Positions 14,886 to 24,483 are shown, counted from the stretch's first letter. The stretch is DNA of 33,217 nucleotides from an uncultured Luteimonas sp. (GCA_938008415.1 CALLKI010000033.1:1-33217), one strand, 5' to 3'. Numbers and translations are program-made. Notes: a model not told the origin generated them from the sequence alone.

Positions 14886-16721
14886 CTACTCGAGCTGGAG
14901 GATCAGCGGCGCCCTCGCCGGCAGCAGGAGCGTATCCCCCAGCTCCACCCGGCGCCCTGTCAGCACGTCGGTGGCCGAGCGCGCGGCGCCGAGGAAGCGG
15001 GTGAAGCGGCCGAGGGCCAGCGGGGTCTCGGCGCCGTTGCGATTGAGGGCCACCATCACCGTGTCCCGGCCATCGTGGCGGAAGTACACGTACACGCCGC
15101 CTTCCGGCGCGTAATGGGTCAGCTTGCCGGTCTGCACGACCGGCGTGCGCCGGCGCCAGTTGAACAGGGTGCGCACGAAGTCCTGCGCCTCGCGCTGCTG
15201 CGCCGACAGGCCCCTGCCGGTGAAGGCGCTGGCGGCATCGCCTTCCCAGCCTCCGGGCATGTCGGCGCGCAGCAGCCCGTCGTGGCGCTCCTTCGGCCCG
15301 CGCAGCAGCACTTCCGAGCCGTAGTAGAACTGCGGGATGCCGCGGGTGGTGGCGATGAAGGCGATGCCCAGCTTCCACAGCCCCGTATCGCCGTCCACGT
15401 GCGCCAGCAGCCGGGGGGTGTCGTGGTTCTCGGCGAACACCACCAGCGCGTCCGGGTCCGGGTACAGGAAGTCGCAGGCCAGCATCTCGTACAGCGGCAT
15501 CCAGACGCTTTCCCGGGTGTCGGGCCGGACCAGCGCCTCGCGCAGCGCGATGTGCACCGGGAAGTCGATCATCCCGGTCATGTGCGGCACATGGCCGCTG
15601 CGGTTGGCCTTGCCGCGCTGCCAGTGGGCGACGATCGCAGGGTTCGGGCTCCATTCCTCGCCGACCATGGCGAAGTCCGGGTACTCCTCCATCACCGCCT
15701 TCGCCCATGCGGAGAGGAAATCCGCGTCGGCGTAGCCGAAGGTGTCCTCGCGGATGCCGGCAAGGCCCGCGTATTCGATCCACCACAGCGTGTTCTGGAT
15801 CAGGTAGCGGGCCACGTGCGGGTTGCGCTGGTTGAGGTCGGGCATGGCCTCGACGAACCAGCCGTCGGTGAAGCCGGCGCGGTCCTCCGGCACGGCGTGC
15901 GGATCCTGGATGGTGGTGCGGCGGTGGTTGGTGGGAACGAAGCGCCCGCCGTGGTTGATCCAGTCCCGGCCGGGCAGGTCGCGCATCCACCAGTGCCCGG
16001 CGCCGATGTGGTTGAGCACCACGTCCATGACCAGGCCGATGCCGCGTTCGCGGGCCTCGCGCGCGAGCGCGCGGAAGTCCTCGTTGCTGCCGAAGCGCGG
16101 GTCGATCCGGTACAGGTCGGTGATCGCGTAGCCGTGGTAGCTCTGCTGGTCCTGGTCGTTCTCCAGCAGTGGCGTCGGCCAGAGCATGGTGAAGCCGAGG
16201 CCCGCGATGTAGTCCAGGTGCCGGCGCAGGCCGGCGATGTCGCCGCCGTGGCGCCCGTAGGGATCGGCGCGGTCGGCCGCCTCGCGCATCCCGGGCACGC
16301 TGTCGTTGGACGGGTCGCCGTTGGCGAAGCGGTCCGGTGTGACGAGGTAGATGGCGTCACGTGCGTCGAAGCCGCGCCCCGGCGCCGGTTCACGGGCCTC
16401 CAGCCGCCACGGGTGGCGTGCGACCACCTGGCCGTCGCGCAGGAACGCGATTTCCAGTTCGCCCGGCCTCGCGTCGTCGCCGATGTCGATCATGACGAAC
16501 AGGTAGTTGGGACTGTCCAGGCGTTCGCTGCGGACGATGCGCACGCCCGGGTGGTCCAGGCGCGGGGTGGTCGAGGCGATGCCCGGGCCGTGGACCATCA
16601 GTTCCACCTGGCGGTGCTTCATGCCCACCCACCAGTTGCCCGGTTCGATCCGCTCGACGGCGGCGGCGTGCACGGACGTGGCCAGGGCCAGCAGCAGGCC
16701 GAACAGCAGCACGGGTCGCAT
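14886..16721 (-). CDS. Periplasmic cyclomaltodextrinase/neopullulanase-like glycoside hydrolase (GH13)
   Basis: A 611-residue alpha-glucan hydrolase with a signal peptide (RPVLLFGLLLALATSVHAA). The N-terminal domain (about 22-110) begins RIEPGNWWVGMKHRQVELMVHG, typical of the cyclomaltodextrinase N-domain. The GH13 barrel follows with its conserved regions: DVVLNH (233-238), GIREDTFGY with nucleophile Asp326, VGEEW with acid/base Glu355, and ENHD (431-434). A C-terminal beta-domain closes the protein. It should cut cyclic or linear maltodextrins in the periplasm, as SusA-type enzymes do. The ATG at 16721 has GGGGAA upstream; the frame opens 8 codons earlier at 16745. The TonB receptor at 2766 is too far away to be linked by position. 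Confidence 0.92.
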   Translation of the reverse strand: MRPVLLFGLLLALATSVHAAAVERIEPGNWWVGMKHRQVELMVHGPGIASTTPRLDHPGVRIVRSERLDSPNYLFVMIDIGDDARPGELEIAFLRDGQVVARHPWRLEAREPAPGRGFDARDAIYLVTPDRFANGDPSNDSVPGMREAADRADPYGRHGGDIAGLRRHLDYIAGLGFTMLWPTPLLENDQDQQSYHGYAITDLYRIDPRFGSNEDFRALAREARERGIGLVMDVVLNHIGAGHWWMRDLPGRDWINHGGRFVPTNHRRTTIQDPHAVPEDRAGFTDGWFVEAMPDLNQRNPHVARYLIQNTLWWIEYAGLAGIREDTFGYADADFLSAWAKAVMEEYPDFAMVGEEWSPNPAIVAHWQRGKANRSGHVPHMTGMIDFPVHIALREALVRPDTRESVWMPLYEMLACDFLYPDPDALVVFAENHDTPRLLAHVDGDTGLWKLGIAFIATTRGIPQFYYGSEVLLRGPKERHDGLLRADMPGGWEGDAASAFTGRGLSAQQREAQDFVRTLFNWRRRTPVVQTGKLTHYAPEGGVYVYFRHDGRDTVMVALNRNGAETPLALGRFTRFLGAARSATDVLTGRRVELGDTLLLPARAPLILQLE

Positions 16722-16786
16722 GGTCGGTTCCCCGGTGTGGTCCACGCCGAGGCTATCGGCGCCCGTGGCGTGGGGACAATACTGCG

Positions 16787-16812
16787 GCGCGATGCATTCG
16801 TATGCATCGCGC
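16787..16812. promoter_or_regulatory. Perfect 11-bp inverted repeat between GH13 and gshA
   Basis: GCGCGATGCAT (16787-16797), spacer TCGT, and ATGCATCGCGC (16802-16812) form a perfect inverted repeat of 26 bp. It lies 65 bp upstream of the GH13 start and 85 bp upstream of gshA, and just before a TATAGT box (16860-16865) that could serve gshA. It is the longest perfect repeat in any promoter region here and a strong operator candidate. The bound regulator is unknown. Confidence 0.55.
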
Positions 16813-16897
16813 GCATCCTGTGTTCCGGTGGCGGAATGCCACGGCGCCCCGCGCCGGTCTATAGTGCCGCCCTGCGCAAGTCCGACCGGGTATCCCC

Positions 16898-18262
16898 TTG
16901 TCCAGCCCCAGCCACGCTTCCGACACCCCCGTCAGCTCGCGCGGGCAGCTCGTCCAGGCCATCGCCGCCGGAGAGAAGCCGCGCGCGCGCTGGCGCATCG
17001 GCACCGAGCACGAGAAGTTCGGGTTCCGGCTCGACGACCTGCGGCCGCCGCCGTTCGAGGGCGAACGCGGAATCGAGGCGCTGCTCCAGGGGCTGACCCG
17101 CTTCGGCTGGGACACGGTGACCGAGGACGGCCGCGTCATCGCGCTGGGCAAGGACGGCGCCACGGTGTCGCTGGAGCCGGCCGGCCAGCTCGAACTGTCC
17201 GGCGCGGCGCTCGAGGACATCCACCAGACCTGCCGCGAGGTCGGCAGCCACCTGTTCGAGGTCAAGGCGGTGGCCGACGAGCTGCGGATCGGTTTCCTCG
17301 GCATGGGCTTCCAGCCGAAGTGGCGGCGAGAGGACATGCCGTGGATGCCCAAGGGCCGCTACCGGATCATGCGCGCCTACATGCCGAAGGTGGGCAACCT
17401 GGGCCTGGACATGATGACCCGCACCTGCACGGTGCAGGTCAACCTCGATTTCGAAAACGAAGCCGACATGGTGCGCAAGTTCCGCGTGGGACTCGCGCTG
17501 CAGCCGGTCGCCACCGCGCTGTTCGCCGACTCGCCGTTCACCGAGGGCCGGCCCAACGGCTTCCTCAGCTACCGTTCGCACGTGTGGACCGACACCGACC
17601 CGGACCGCACCGGCATGCTCGACTTCGTGTTCGAGGACGGCTTCGGCTACGAGCGCTACGTGGACTACCTCCTCGACGTGCCGATGTACTTCGTCCACCG
17701 CGAAGGCAGGTACATCGACGTCGCCGGGCAGAGCTTCCGCGACTTCCTAGAGGGGCGGCTGCCCGGGCTGCCGGGCGAGCTGCCCACGCTGCGCGACTGG
17801 TCCGACCACATGACCACGGCCTTCCCCGAGGTGCGGCTGAAGCAGTACCTGGAGATGCGCGGCGCCGACGGCGGGCCGTGGAACCGGATCTGTGCCCTGC
17901 CGGCGTTCTGGGTCGGACTGCTCTACGACGACGCCTCGCTCGACGCCGCCTGGGACCTGGTGAAGGACTTCACCCTCGAGGAGCGCCACGCCCTGCGCGA
18001 CGGCGTGCCCAGGCACGGGCTGAAGCTGCCGTTCCGCAACGGCACGGTGCGCGACCTGGCCCGCGAGGCGCTGAAGATCTCCGCCACCGGGCTGCGCCGG
18101 CGGGCGCGCCTCAACAGCAAGGGCGCGGACGAGGCCGGCTTCCTCGATACGCTGGTGGAGATCGCCGAGTCGGGGCAGACCCCGGCCGAGCGCAAGCTGG
18201 AACTGTTCCACGGCGAGTGGAACGGCGACATCGACCGCGTGTTCCGCGAGTTCGCCTACTGA
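16898..18262 (+). CDS. gshA: Glutamate-cysteine ligase, plant/alphaproteobacterial type
   Basis: A 454-residue enzyme that joins glutamate and cysteine with ATP, the first step of glutathione synthesis. The family start RWRIGTEHEKFGF (about 31-43) contains the catalytic glutamates. VSLEPAGQLELSGA, FLGMGFQPKW and MTRTCTVQVNLDFENEADMVRK are further hallmarks. The length matches the plant-type group, which is unrelated in sequence to E. coli GshA. The only plausible start is TTG at 16898, about 30 residues before the conserved core; no ATG or convincing ribosome-binding site lies nearby. A TATAGT at 16860-16865 may be the -10 box. ppc follows after 72 bp. Its product is the cofactor of FrmA encoded downstream. 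Confidence 0.93.
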   Translation: MSSPSHASDTPVSSRGQLVQAIAAGEKPRARWRIGTEHEKFGFRLDDLRPPPFEGERGIEALLQGLTRFGWDTVTEDGRVIALGKDGATVSLEPAGQLELSGAALEDIHQTCREVGSHLFEVKAVADELRIGFLGMGFQPKWRREDMPWMPKGRYRIMRAYMPKVGNLGLDMMTRTCTVQVNLDFENEADMVRKFRVGLALQPVATALFADSPFTEGRPNGFLSYRSHVWTDTDPDRTGMLDFVFEDGFGYERYVDYLLDVPMYFVHREGRYIDVAGQSFRDFLEGRLPGLPGELPTLRDWSDHMTTAFPEVRLKQYLEMRGADGGPWNRICALPAFWVGLLYDDASLDAAWDLVKDFTLEERHALRDGVPRHGLKLPFRNGTVRDLAREALKISATGLRRRARLNSKGADEAGFLDTLVEIAESGQTPAERKLELFHGEWNGDIDRVFREFAY

Positions 18263-18334
18263 CGCGCCCCGGGCGGATCGTCACGGGCGCAACCTTCGCG
18301 CGTTGCGGGGTGCAATTGCGCTAGCCTTCGGGGC

Positions 18335-21058
18335 ATGGCCGCATCGACGCAACCCCCGCTGCGCGAGCACCTGGAGTTCGCGGAGACCGACGCCCTGCTG
18401 CGCGACGACGTGCGCAGGCTGGGCGCGCTGGTCGGCGAGGTGCTGGCCGAGCAGGAATCGCCGCAACTGCTGGAGCGGGTCGAGGCCATCCGCCGCGAGG
18501 CCATCGCGCGCCGTGAGCGCGGCCTGCCGGTGGACGCGCTGGCGGAACGGCTGGCACGGCTGGAGCCGGGCGAGGCCGAGGCGGTGGTGCGCGCCTTCGC
18601 CGCGTACTTCGGCGCGGTCAACCTCGCCGAGCGGGTGCACCGCATCCGCCGCCGCCGCGACTACGAGCGCAGCAGCGACCAGCCGCAGCCGGGCGGGTTC
18701 GTGGCGGTGCTGCGCGCGCTCCGGGACGACGGCGTCGGCTTCGATGAGCTGGCGGCGGCGCTGCCGCGGCTGTGGATCGAGCCGGTGTTCACCGCCCACC
18801 CGACCGAGATCGTGCGCCGCGCGATCCTCGAGAAGGAGCGCGACATCGTCGAGCGCCTGGTCGCGGACATCGACCGCACGCGCACGCCGGTCGAGCGCCG
18901 CGCCGACCTGGCGCGGATCCGCCAGGCGCTGACCTCGGCCTGGCAGACCAGCGATCAGCCCGCGTACCGCCCGACCGTGGCCGACGAGGTCGAGCACGTC
19001 GGCTACTACCTGGCCAACACCCTGTACCGCGTGGTGCCGGTGTTCTACGAGGCCTTCGCCGACGCGATCGAGGCGGTGTACGGCCGCAGGATCGAGCTGC
19101 CGCAGGTGCTGCGCTTCGGCACCTGGGTCGGCGGCGACATGGACGGCAACCCGAACGTCAACGCCGGCACCATCCGCGCCGCGCTCGAGGCGCAGCGCGC
19201 GCAGGTGATCGCGCAGTACCGGCGCGACGTCGCCGCGCTCGGGCGCGCGCTGACCCAGTCGCCGGACCGCGTCGGCGTGGACCCGGCCGTGTCCGACCGC
19301 ATCGGGGAATATGCCGCGCAGCTGCCGGAGCGCGTGGCGGAGTTCAGCCCGCGCCTGGCCGACATGCCCTACCGCCGCCTGCTCGGGCTGATGGAGCGGC
19401 GGCTGGAACTGGCCACGCGGGACGACGCGCGCGGCTACGGCACCGCGCGGGAGTTCATCGCCGACCTGGAGCTGATCGACGCCAGCCTGTCGCGCAACCG
19501 TGGCGAGCACGCCGGCCGCTTCGCGCTGCGCCGCCTGCTGTGGCGCGCGCGCACCTTCGGCTTCCACCTCGCGGCCCTCGACATCCGCCAGGATTCGGCG
19601 GTGCATGACGCCGCGCTCGCGGCCCTGCTCGGCGATCCGGGTTTCGGCGCGCGCGGTCCGGATGAGCGCGTCGCGCGCCTGCATGCCGTCCTCGAGGGCC
19701 GCGAGGCCGTGGCCGCGGACACGGGCGATCCGGTCGCCGCGTCCACCCTCGAGGTGTTCCGCGCCGTGCTCGACGTGCGTCACCGCCATGGTGCCGGGGC
19801 GACCGGGCTGTACATCGTCAGCATGAGCCGCAGCGCCGCCGACGCGCTGGCGGTGCTGGCGCTGGCGCGGATCGCCGGCTGCACGGAGGACGGCATGGTG
19901 CCGCTCGACGTCACCCCGCTGTTCGAGACCGTGGACGACCTGCAGGCGGCGCCGGAGACCATGCGCTCGCTGCTGTCGGACCCGCTCTACCGCGCGCACC
20001 TGGCCCGGCGCCGGAACGAGCAGACGGTGATGCTTGGCTATTCGGACAGCGCCAAGGACGGCGGCCTGCTGGCCTCGCGCTGGGCGTTGCAGCGCACGCA
20101 GGCGGAGCTGTCGGCGCTGGCCGCGGAATACGGCGTGCGGATCATGTTCTTCCACGGCCGCGGCGGTTCGGTCTCGCGTGGCGGCGGCAAGACCGGGCGG
20201 GCGGTGATCGCCGCGCCGCGCGGCTCGGTGGACGGCAGCCTGCGGGTCACCGAGCAGGGCGAGGTGATCCACCGCAAGTACGGCATCCGTGCGCTGGCGC
20301 TGCGCAACCTGGAACAGGCGGCCGGCGCGGTGCTGCGCGCGACGCTGCGCCCGCGCCCGCCCGAGCCGCGCGAGGAGCGCTGGAAGGCGATGGCGGCGGT
20401 GCTGGCGGAGGAATCCCGCCGGCATTACCGCGCGCTGGTCCACGAGCACCCCGACTTCCCGGCGTACTTCCGCGCGGCCACGCCGATCGACGTGATCGAG
20501 CGGCTGCGGATCGGCTCGCGGCCCTCGCGCCGGCGCGAGGGCGGCATCGGCAACCTGCGCGCGATCCCGTGGGTGTTCGCCTGGTCGCAGAACCGTTCCA
20601 CCCTCACCGGCTGGTACGGCGTCGGCCATGCCCTGCAGCACGGCATCCGCGAATACGGGCAGGAGGCGATGGCGGAGATGGCGTGCGAGTGGCCGTTCTT
20701 CGCCGCGCTGCTCGACGACGTGGAGATGGTGCTGGCCAAGTCGGACCTGGCGATCTTCGAGCGCTACTCGCGGCTCGCCGGCGACCTGCACGCGGTGTTC
20801 TACCCCGTGATCGCGGAGGAGTTCCTGCGCACCTGCGACGCGATCCTGCTGCTGAAGCAGCGCGACCGCATCCTCGCCGACGACTACCGGCTGCGGCTGT
20901 CGATCCGGCTGCGCAACCCGTACGTCGACCCGCTGAGCCTGCTGCAGGTGGACCTGCTGCGGCGCTGGCGCGAGGGCGGCCGTGAGGACGACGCGCTGCT
21001 GCGCGCGCTGGTGTCCACGGTCAACGGCATCGCCGCGGGCATCCAGAACACCGGCTGA
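18335..21058 (+). CDS. ppc: Phosphoenolpyruvate carboxylase
   Basis: A 907-residue cytosolic enzyme that makes oxaloacetate from phosphoenolpyruvate and bicarbonate to refill the citric acid cycle. Catalytic motifs are intact: FTAHPTEIVRR with His155, GYSDSAKDGG (568-577), FHGRGGSVSRGGG (606-618) with His607 and Arg609, and the conserved C-terminus ending IQNTG. Length is normal. The ATG at 18335 is preceded by TAGCCT (18322-18327), a poor -10 box so close that the mRNA may also be nearly leaderless; no -35 is clear. The stop codon lies inside a perfect inverted repeat shared with the convergent gene. Confidence 0.98.
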   Translation: MAASTQPPLREHLEFAETDALLRDDVRRLGALVGEVLAEQESPQLLERVEAIRREAIARRERGLPVDALAERLARLEPGEAEAVVRAFAAYFGAVNLAERVHRIRRRRDYERSSDQPQPGGFVAVLRALRDDGVGFDELAAALPRLWIEPVFTAHPTEIVRRAILEKERDIVERLVADIDRTRTPVERRADLARIRQALTSAWQTSDQPAYRPTVADEVEHVGYYLANTLYRVVPVFYEAFADAIEAVYGRRIELPQVLRFGTWVGGDMDGNPNVNAGTIRAALEAQRAQVIAQYRRDVAALGRALTQSPDRVGVDPAVSDRIGEYAAQLPERVAEFSPRLADMPYRRLLGLMERRLELATRDDARGYGTAREFIADLELIDASLSRNRGEHAGRFALRRLLWRARTFGFHLAALDIRQDSAVHDAALAALLGDPGFGARGPDERVARLHAVLEGREAVAADTGDPVAASTLEVFRAVLDVRHRHGAGATGLYIVSMSRSAADALAVLALARIAGCTEDGMVPLDVTPLFETVDDLQAAPETMRSLLSDPLYRAHLARRRNEQTVMLGYSDSAKDGGLLASRWALQRTQAELSALAAEYGVRIMFFHGRGGSVSRGGGKTGRAVIAAPRGSVDGSLRVTEQGEVIHRKYGIRALALRNLEQAAGAVLRATLRPRPPEPREERWKAMAAVLAEESRRHYRALVHEHPDFPAYFRAATPIDVIERLRIGSRPSRRREGGIGNLRAIPWVFAWSQNRSTLTGWYGVGHALQHGIREYGQEAMAEMACEWPFFAALLDDVEMVLAKSDLAIFERYSRLAGDLHAVFYPVIAEEFLRTCDAILLLKQRDRILADDYRLRLSIRLRNPYVDPLSLLQVDLLRRWREGGREDDALLRALVSTVNGIAAGIQNTG

Positions 21059-21069
21059 GCCTCAGCCGG
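21051..21069. terminator. Perfect hairpin containing the stop codons of ppc and the convergent gene
   Basis: CCGGCTGA-GCC-TCAGCCGG is a perfect 8-bp inverted repeat. The left arm holds the ppc TGA (21056-21058), and the right arm holds the TCA that is the stop of the minus-strand gene (21062-21064). It may work in both directions, although no T-run follows. Confidence 0.5.
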
Positions 21070-21496
21070 ACGCGCGTTCCCACGGCGCCACCGGGCCGGG
21101 CACCTCACGGAACAGGGGGTGCGGGTCCGGATGGCCGGTGCCGGCCCATCGCGCGTGCAGCGCCGGATCACGTGCCGCCAGCTTGCGCAGCAGGTGGGCC
21201 CACTCGTGTTCCAGCTGCCCGGTCGTCACCACGATTGGCTCGACCGCGCGCGGCCGGCCGAACTTCGAGCGGTCGAAGCGGTAGCCGCGGGCGGTGGCCT
21301 CGGTGTGCACCGCGGCCAGGTAGGCGTCGATCGCCGCGGGTGGCCGGGGATGCGCCCGGAAGCGGTCGAGCTGCGGGTGGTGGCGGTAGCCACGGGTCCG
21401 GCCATGCAGCACGGCCCGTGCCAGCAGGGCCTCGCGCCACAGCGCCACCAGGCCCGGCGGGTCGAGGTGACGGGGGTGCAGCGACCACAGGCGCAT
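21062..21496 (-). CDS. Pyrimidine dimer DNA glycosylase/endonuclease V-like protein
   Basis: A 144-residue protein of the Pyr_excise family (T4 endonuclease V relatives), close to the 138 residues of the phage enzyme. The opening MRLWSLHPRHLDPPGLVALWREALLA and the following GRTRGYRHHPQLDRFRAHP are typical of bacterial members. These proteins are annotated as cutting at UV-induced pyrimidine dimers. The second residue is Arg rather than the catalytic Thr2 of the T4 enzyme, so activity is not certain. I chose the ATG at 21496 because the conserved sequence begins there; the frame continues 10 codons upstream. Confidence 0.75.
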   Translation of the reverse strand: MRLWSLHPRHLDPPGLVALWREALLARAVLHGRTRGYRHHPQLDRFRAHPRPPAAIDAYLAAVHTEATARGYRFDRSKFGRPRAVEPIVVTTGQLEHEWAHLLRKLAARDPALHARWAGTGHPDPHPLFREVPGPVAPWERASG

Positions 21497-21553
21497 GGCG
21501 CGGGCTCCGGGCAGGGGAGTGGCCATGGTATGTGCCGGCGCGTCGCCGGGATG

Positions 21554-21572
21554 TATACTCCCCCTGGGTATG
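21554..21572 (+). promoter_or_regulatory. Probable frm promoter -10 box and FrmR operator
   Basis: TATACT (21554-21559) is a good -10 box and overlaps ATAC-T-CCCCC-TGG-GTAT (21555-21571). AT-rich inverted ends around a C/G tract are the known site type of CsoR/RcnR/FrmR repressors. It lies 14 nt before the frmR ATG, so FrmR probably represses its own operon until formaldehyde inactivates it. No convincing -35 box was found. Confidence 0.55.
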
Positions 21573-21585
21573 ACGGGAACCGGCC

Positions 21586-21861
21586 ATGCCGCACACCCCG
21601 GAAGAAAAACGCAAGGTACTCGCCCGCATCCGCCGCATCCGTGGCCAGTGCGAGGGCGTGGAGCGCGCGATCGCGGAAGGCGCCGAGTGCTACGCGGTGC
21701 TGCAGCAGATCGCCGCCATCCGCGGCGCGGTCAACGGGCTGATGAGCGAGGTGCTGGAGTCGCACCTGCGCGAGCAGTTCGGCCATGCGGCCGCGGACCA
21801 GGCCGCGCGCGAGGCGCGCGTGGCGGAGATGGCCGGGCTGATCCGCTCGTACCTGAAGTGA
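21586..21861 (+). CDS. frmR: Formaldehyde-sensing repressor FrmR
   Basis: A 91-residue all-helical repressor of the CsoR/RcnR family. The formaldehyde-sensing residues of E. coli FrmR are conserved: Pro2 (after Met removal) and Cys35 in GAECYAVLQQ, plus His60 in LESHLRE. The sequence PEEKRKVLARIRRIRGQ and GLMSEVLESH also match FrmR rather than metal-sensing RcnR or CsoR. In the known mechanism formaldehyde crosslinks Pro2 and Cys35 and releases DNA. A second Cys (22) is present where E. coli has none. GGGAA precedes the ATG. frmA follows after 57 bp. Confidence 0.93.
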   Translation: MPHTPEEKRKVLARIRRIRGQCEGVERAIAEGAECYAVLQQIAAIRGAVNGLMSEVLESHLREQFGHAAADQAAREARVAEMAGLIRSYLK

Positions 21862-21918
21862 ACGACAACACCGGCGGCACCTGCGCCGCCGGCAACGAAA
21901 CCGGGAGGGAATGACGCC

Positions 21919-23028
<1,110 letters not shown>

Positions 23029-23036
23029 GGAAGGCC

Positions 23037-23876
23037 ATGGAACGCATCGAACACCGTGCCTGCTTCGGCGGCTGGCAGGACGTGTACCGGCACCGTTCGG
23101 AGGTGCTCGGCTGCGACATGAACTTCGCCGTGTACCTGCCACCGCAGGCGGCGGAAGCAGGCGCGCGCCTGCCCGTGCTGTACTGGCTTTCGGGCCTGAC
23201 CTGCACCGAGCAGAACTTCATCACCAAGGCCGGCGCGCAGCGCTACGCGGCGGAGCACGGCATCGCCATCGTCGCCCCGGACACCAGCCCGCGCGGCGAC
23301 GACGTGCCCGACGCCGAGGGCTACGACCTGGGCAAGGGCGCCGGCTTCTACGTCAACGCCACGCAGGCCCCGTGGTCCACGCACTACCGCATGTACGACT
23401 ACGTGGTGCACGAGCTGCCCGCGCTGGTCGAGGCGGAGTTCCCGGTATCGGGCGCGCGGGGCATCAGCGGGCACTCGATGGGCGGCCACGGCGCGCTGGT
23501 GGTGGCGCTGCGCAACCCGGGCCGCTACCGCAGCGTGTCGGCGTTCGCGCCGATCGTGGCCCCGTCGCAGGTGCCGTGGGGGCAGAGGGCCTTCGCCGCC
23601 TACCTCGGCGACGACCGCGAGGCATGGCGGCAATACGACGCCTGCGAGCTGGTGCGCACCGCCCGGGAGCAGCTGCCGCTGCTGGTGGACCAGGGCGCGG
23701 ACGACGAGTTCCTCGAGCCCCAGCTGCGCCCGCAGCTGCTGCAGCAGGCCTGCGCGCAGGCCGGCCATCCGCTCGAGCTGCGCATGCGCCCGGGTTACGA
23801 CCACAGCTACTACTTCGTCGCCAGCTTCATCGGCGAGCACATCGCGCACCACGCGAAAGCCTTGCGGGCGGCATGA
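23037..23876 (+). CDS. frmB: S-formylglutathione hydrolase
   Basis: A 279-residue esterase-D-family alpha/beta hydrolase that splits S-formylglutathione to formate and glutathione, completing formaldehyde detoxification. The nucleophile is Ser147 in GHSMGGHGA; Asp in DQGADDEF and His in YDHSYYF complete the triad. CTEQNFITKAG and WSTHYRMYDYV are family signatures. Length is normal. AAGG lies before the ATG at 23037. The last codons overlap the start of the next gene by 4 nt. Confidence 0.97.
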   Translation: MERIEHRACFGGWQDVYRHRSEVLGCDMNFAVYLPPQAAEAGARLPVLYWLSGLTCTEQNFITKAGAQRYAAEHGIAIVAPDTSPRGDDVPDAEGYDLGKGAGFYVNATQAPWSTHYRMYDYVVHELPALVEAEFPVSGARGISGHSMGGHGALVVALRNPGRYRSVSAFAPIVAPSQVPWGQRAFAAYLGDDREAWRQYDACELVRTAREQLPLLVDQGADDEFLEPQLRPQLLQQACAQAGHPLELRMRPGYDHSYYFVASFIGEHIAHHAKALRAA

Positions 23877-24469
23877 ACCAGGTGACGGGGAAAGGCATGG
23901 CGGAACGCAAGGGCGGGCTGGCTGCGGTGGGACTCGCGCTGGCGATGACGATGGCAGCCGCGACCGCGGCGGAAGGCGGCGACACCGCGGCCGCGCGCAC
24001 CGTGGAGAGTGCGCAGACGTTTCTTTCGATGATGCTACCGGGCAACCGCTACGTATCCACGCCGATGGCCGAAATGCTGGACCAGGCGCGTCGGGAAGGC
24101 CTGCGCGGCGGTTTCGATCCGAAGCCGCGGATCATCGATGCCGCGCCGGTGTCCACCTGCGTGTCGCGCCTGCGTGCCGATGCCTCGCAGACCTGGTTCG
24201 TGGTGCGCAACCCGCAGGATGCGTGGGACACCACCGAAGCCGCGGTGGAAGACCTGCTGGGCGGGCCGGTCATCGGCGATCCGGTCGGCATGCATTTCGG
24301 GAACATCCGGGCGTTGCGACGGATGGGGGAGGAGGTCCACCTGCGCTTCGCGGGCAACACCACCGATGCGGTGTTGTTGCTGGATTCCGGCGAGACCGCG
24401 GCACGCGTGTACGACGCGCTCGAATTCCTGCGCGTCCATTGCGACGGCAGCCGCGCCACCGGCTTCTGA
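23873..24469 (+). CDS. Exported protein of unknown function, coupled to frmB
   Basis: A 198-residue protein whose ATG overlaps the frmB stop as ATGA, so it is probably translated from the frm transcript. A signal peptide is visible (GLAAVGLALAMTMAAATAAEGG), with basic residues before it. I recognise no domain. The mature part includes FLSMMLPGNRYVSTPMAEML, VSTCVSRLRADASQTWFVVRNP and VYDALEFLRVHCDG; the two Cys could form a disulfide. A second possible start, ATG at 23897, has a better ribosome-binding site (GGGGAAAGG) and gives a more normal signal peptide. A periplasmic role in formaldehyde response is only an inference from position. Confidence 0.75.
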   Translation: MNQVTGKGMAERKGGLAAVGLALAMTMAAATAAEGGDTAAARTVESAQTFLSMMLPGNRYVSTPMAEMLDQARREGLRGGFDPKPRIIDAAPVSTCVSRLRADASQTWFVVRNPQDAWDTTEAAVEDLLGGPVIGDPVGMHFGNIRALRRMGEEVHLRFAGNTTDAVLLLDSGETAARVYDALEFLRVHCDGSRATGF

Positions 24470-24483
24470 CCCGGTTCAGCCGG
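24459..24483. terminator. Hairpin containing two convergent stop codons
   Basis: CCGG-(CTT)-CTGA-CCCGGT-TCAG-CCGG forms two 4-bp stems with a 3-nt bulge. CTGA includes the stop of the frm-linked protein, and TCAG the stop of the convergent PP-loop gene. It resembles the ppc hairpin at 21051. No T-run follows. Confidence 0.35.

Noticed and set aside
14104..15990. A 628-codon minus-strand frame apparently fusing extra N-terminal sequence to the VIT transporter.
   Set aside because: The N-terminal part is a shadow of the GH13 gene. The VIT family begins at the ATG at 14799, which has a clear ribosome-binding site.
14802..17096. A 764-codon plus-strand open frame opposite the GH13 gene.
   Set aside because: It is the antisense shadow of a gene with intact catalytic motifs and has no motifs of its own.
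18281..20791. An 836-codon open frame on the minus strand opposite ppc.
   Set aside because: It is a shadow caused by GC-biased third positions. ppc on the plus strand has full catalytic motifs, whereas this frame is low-complexity, rich in Arg, Ala, His and Gln, with no recognisable fold.
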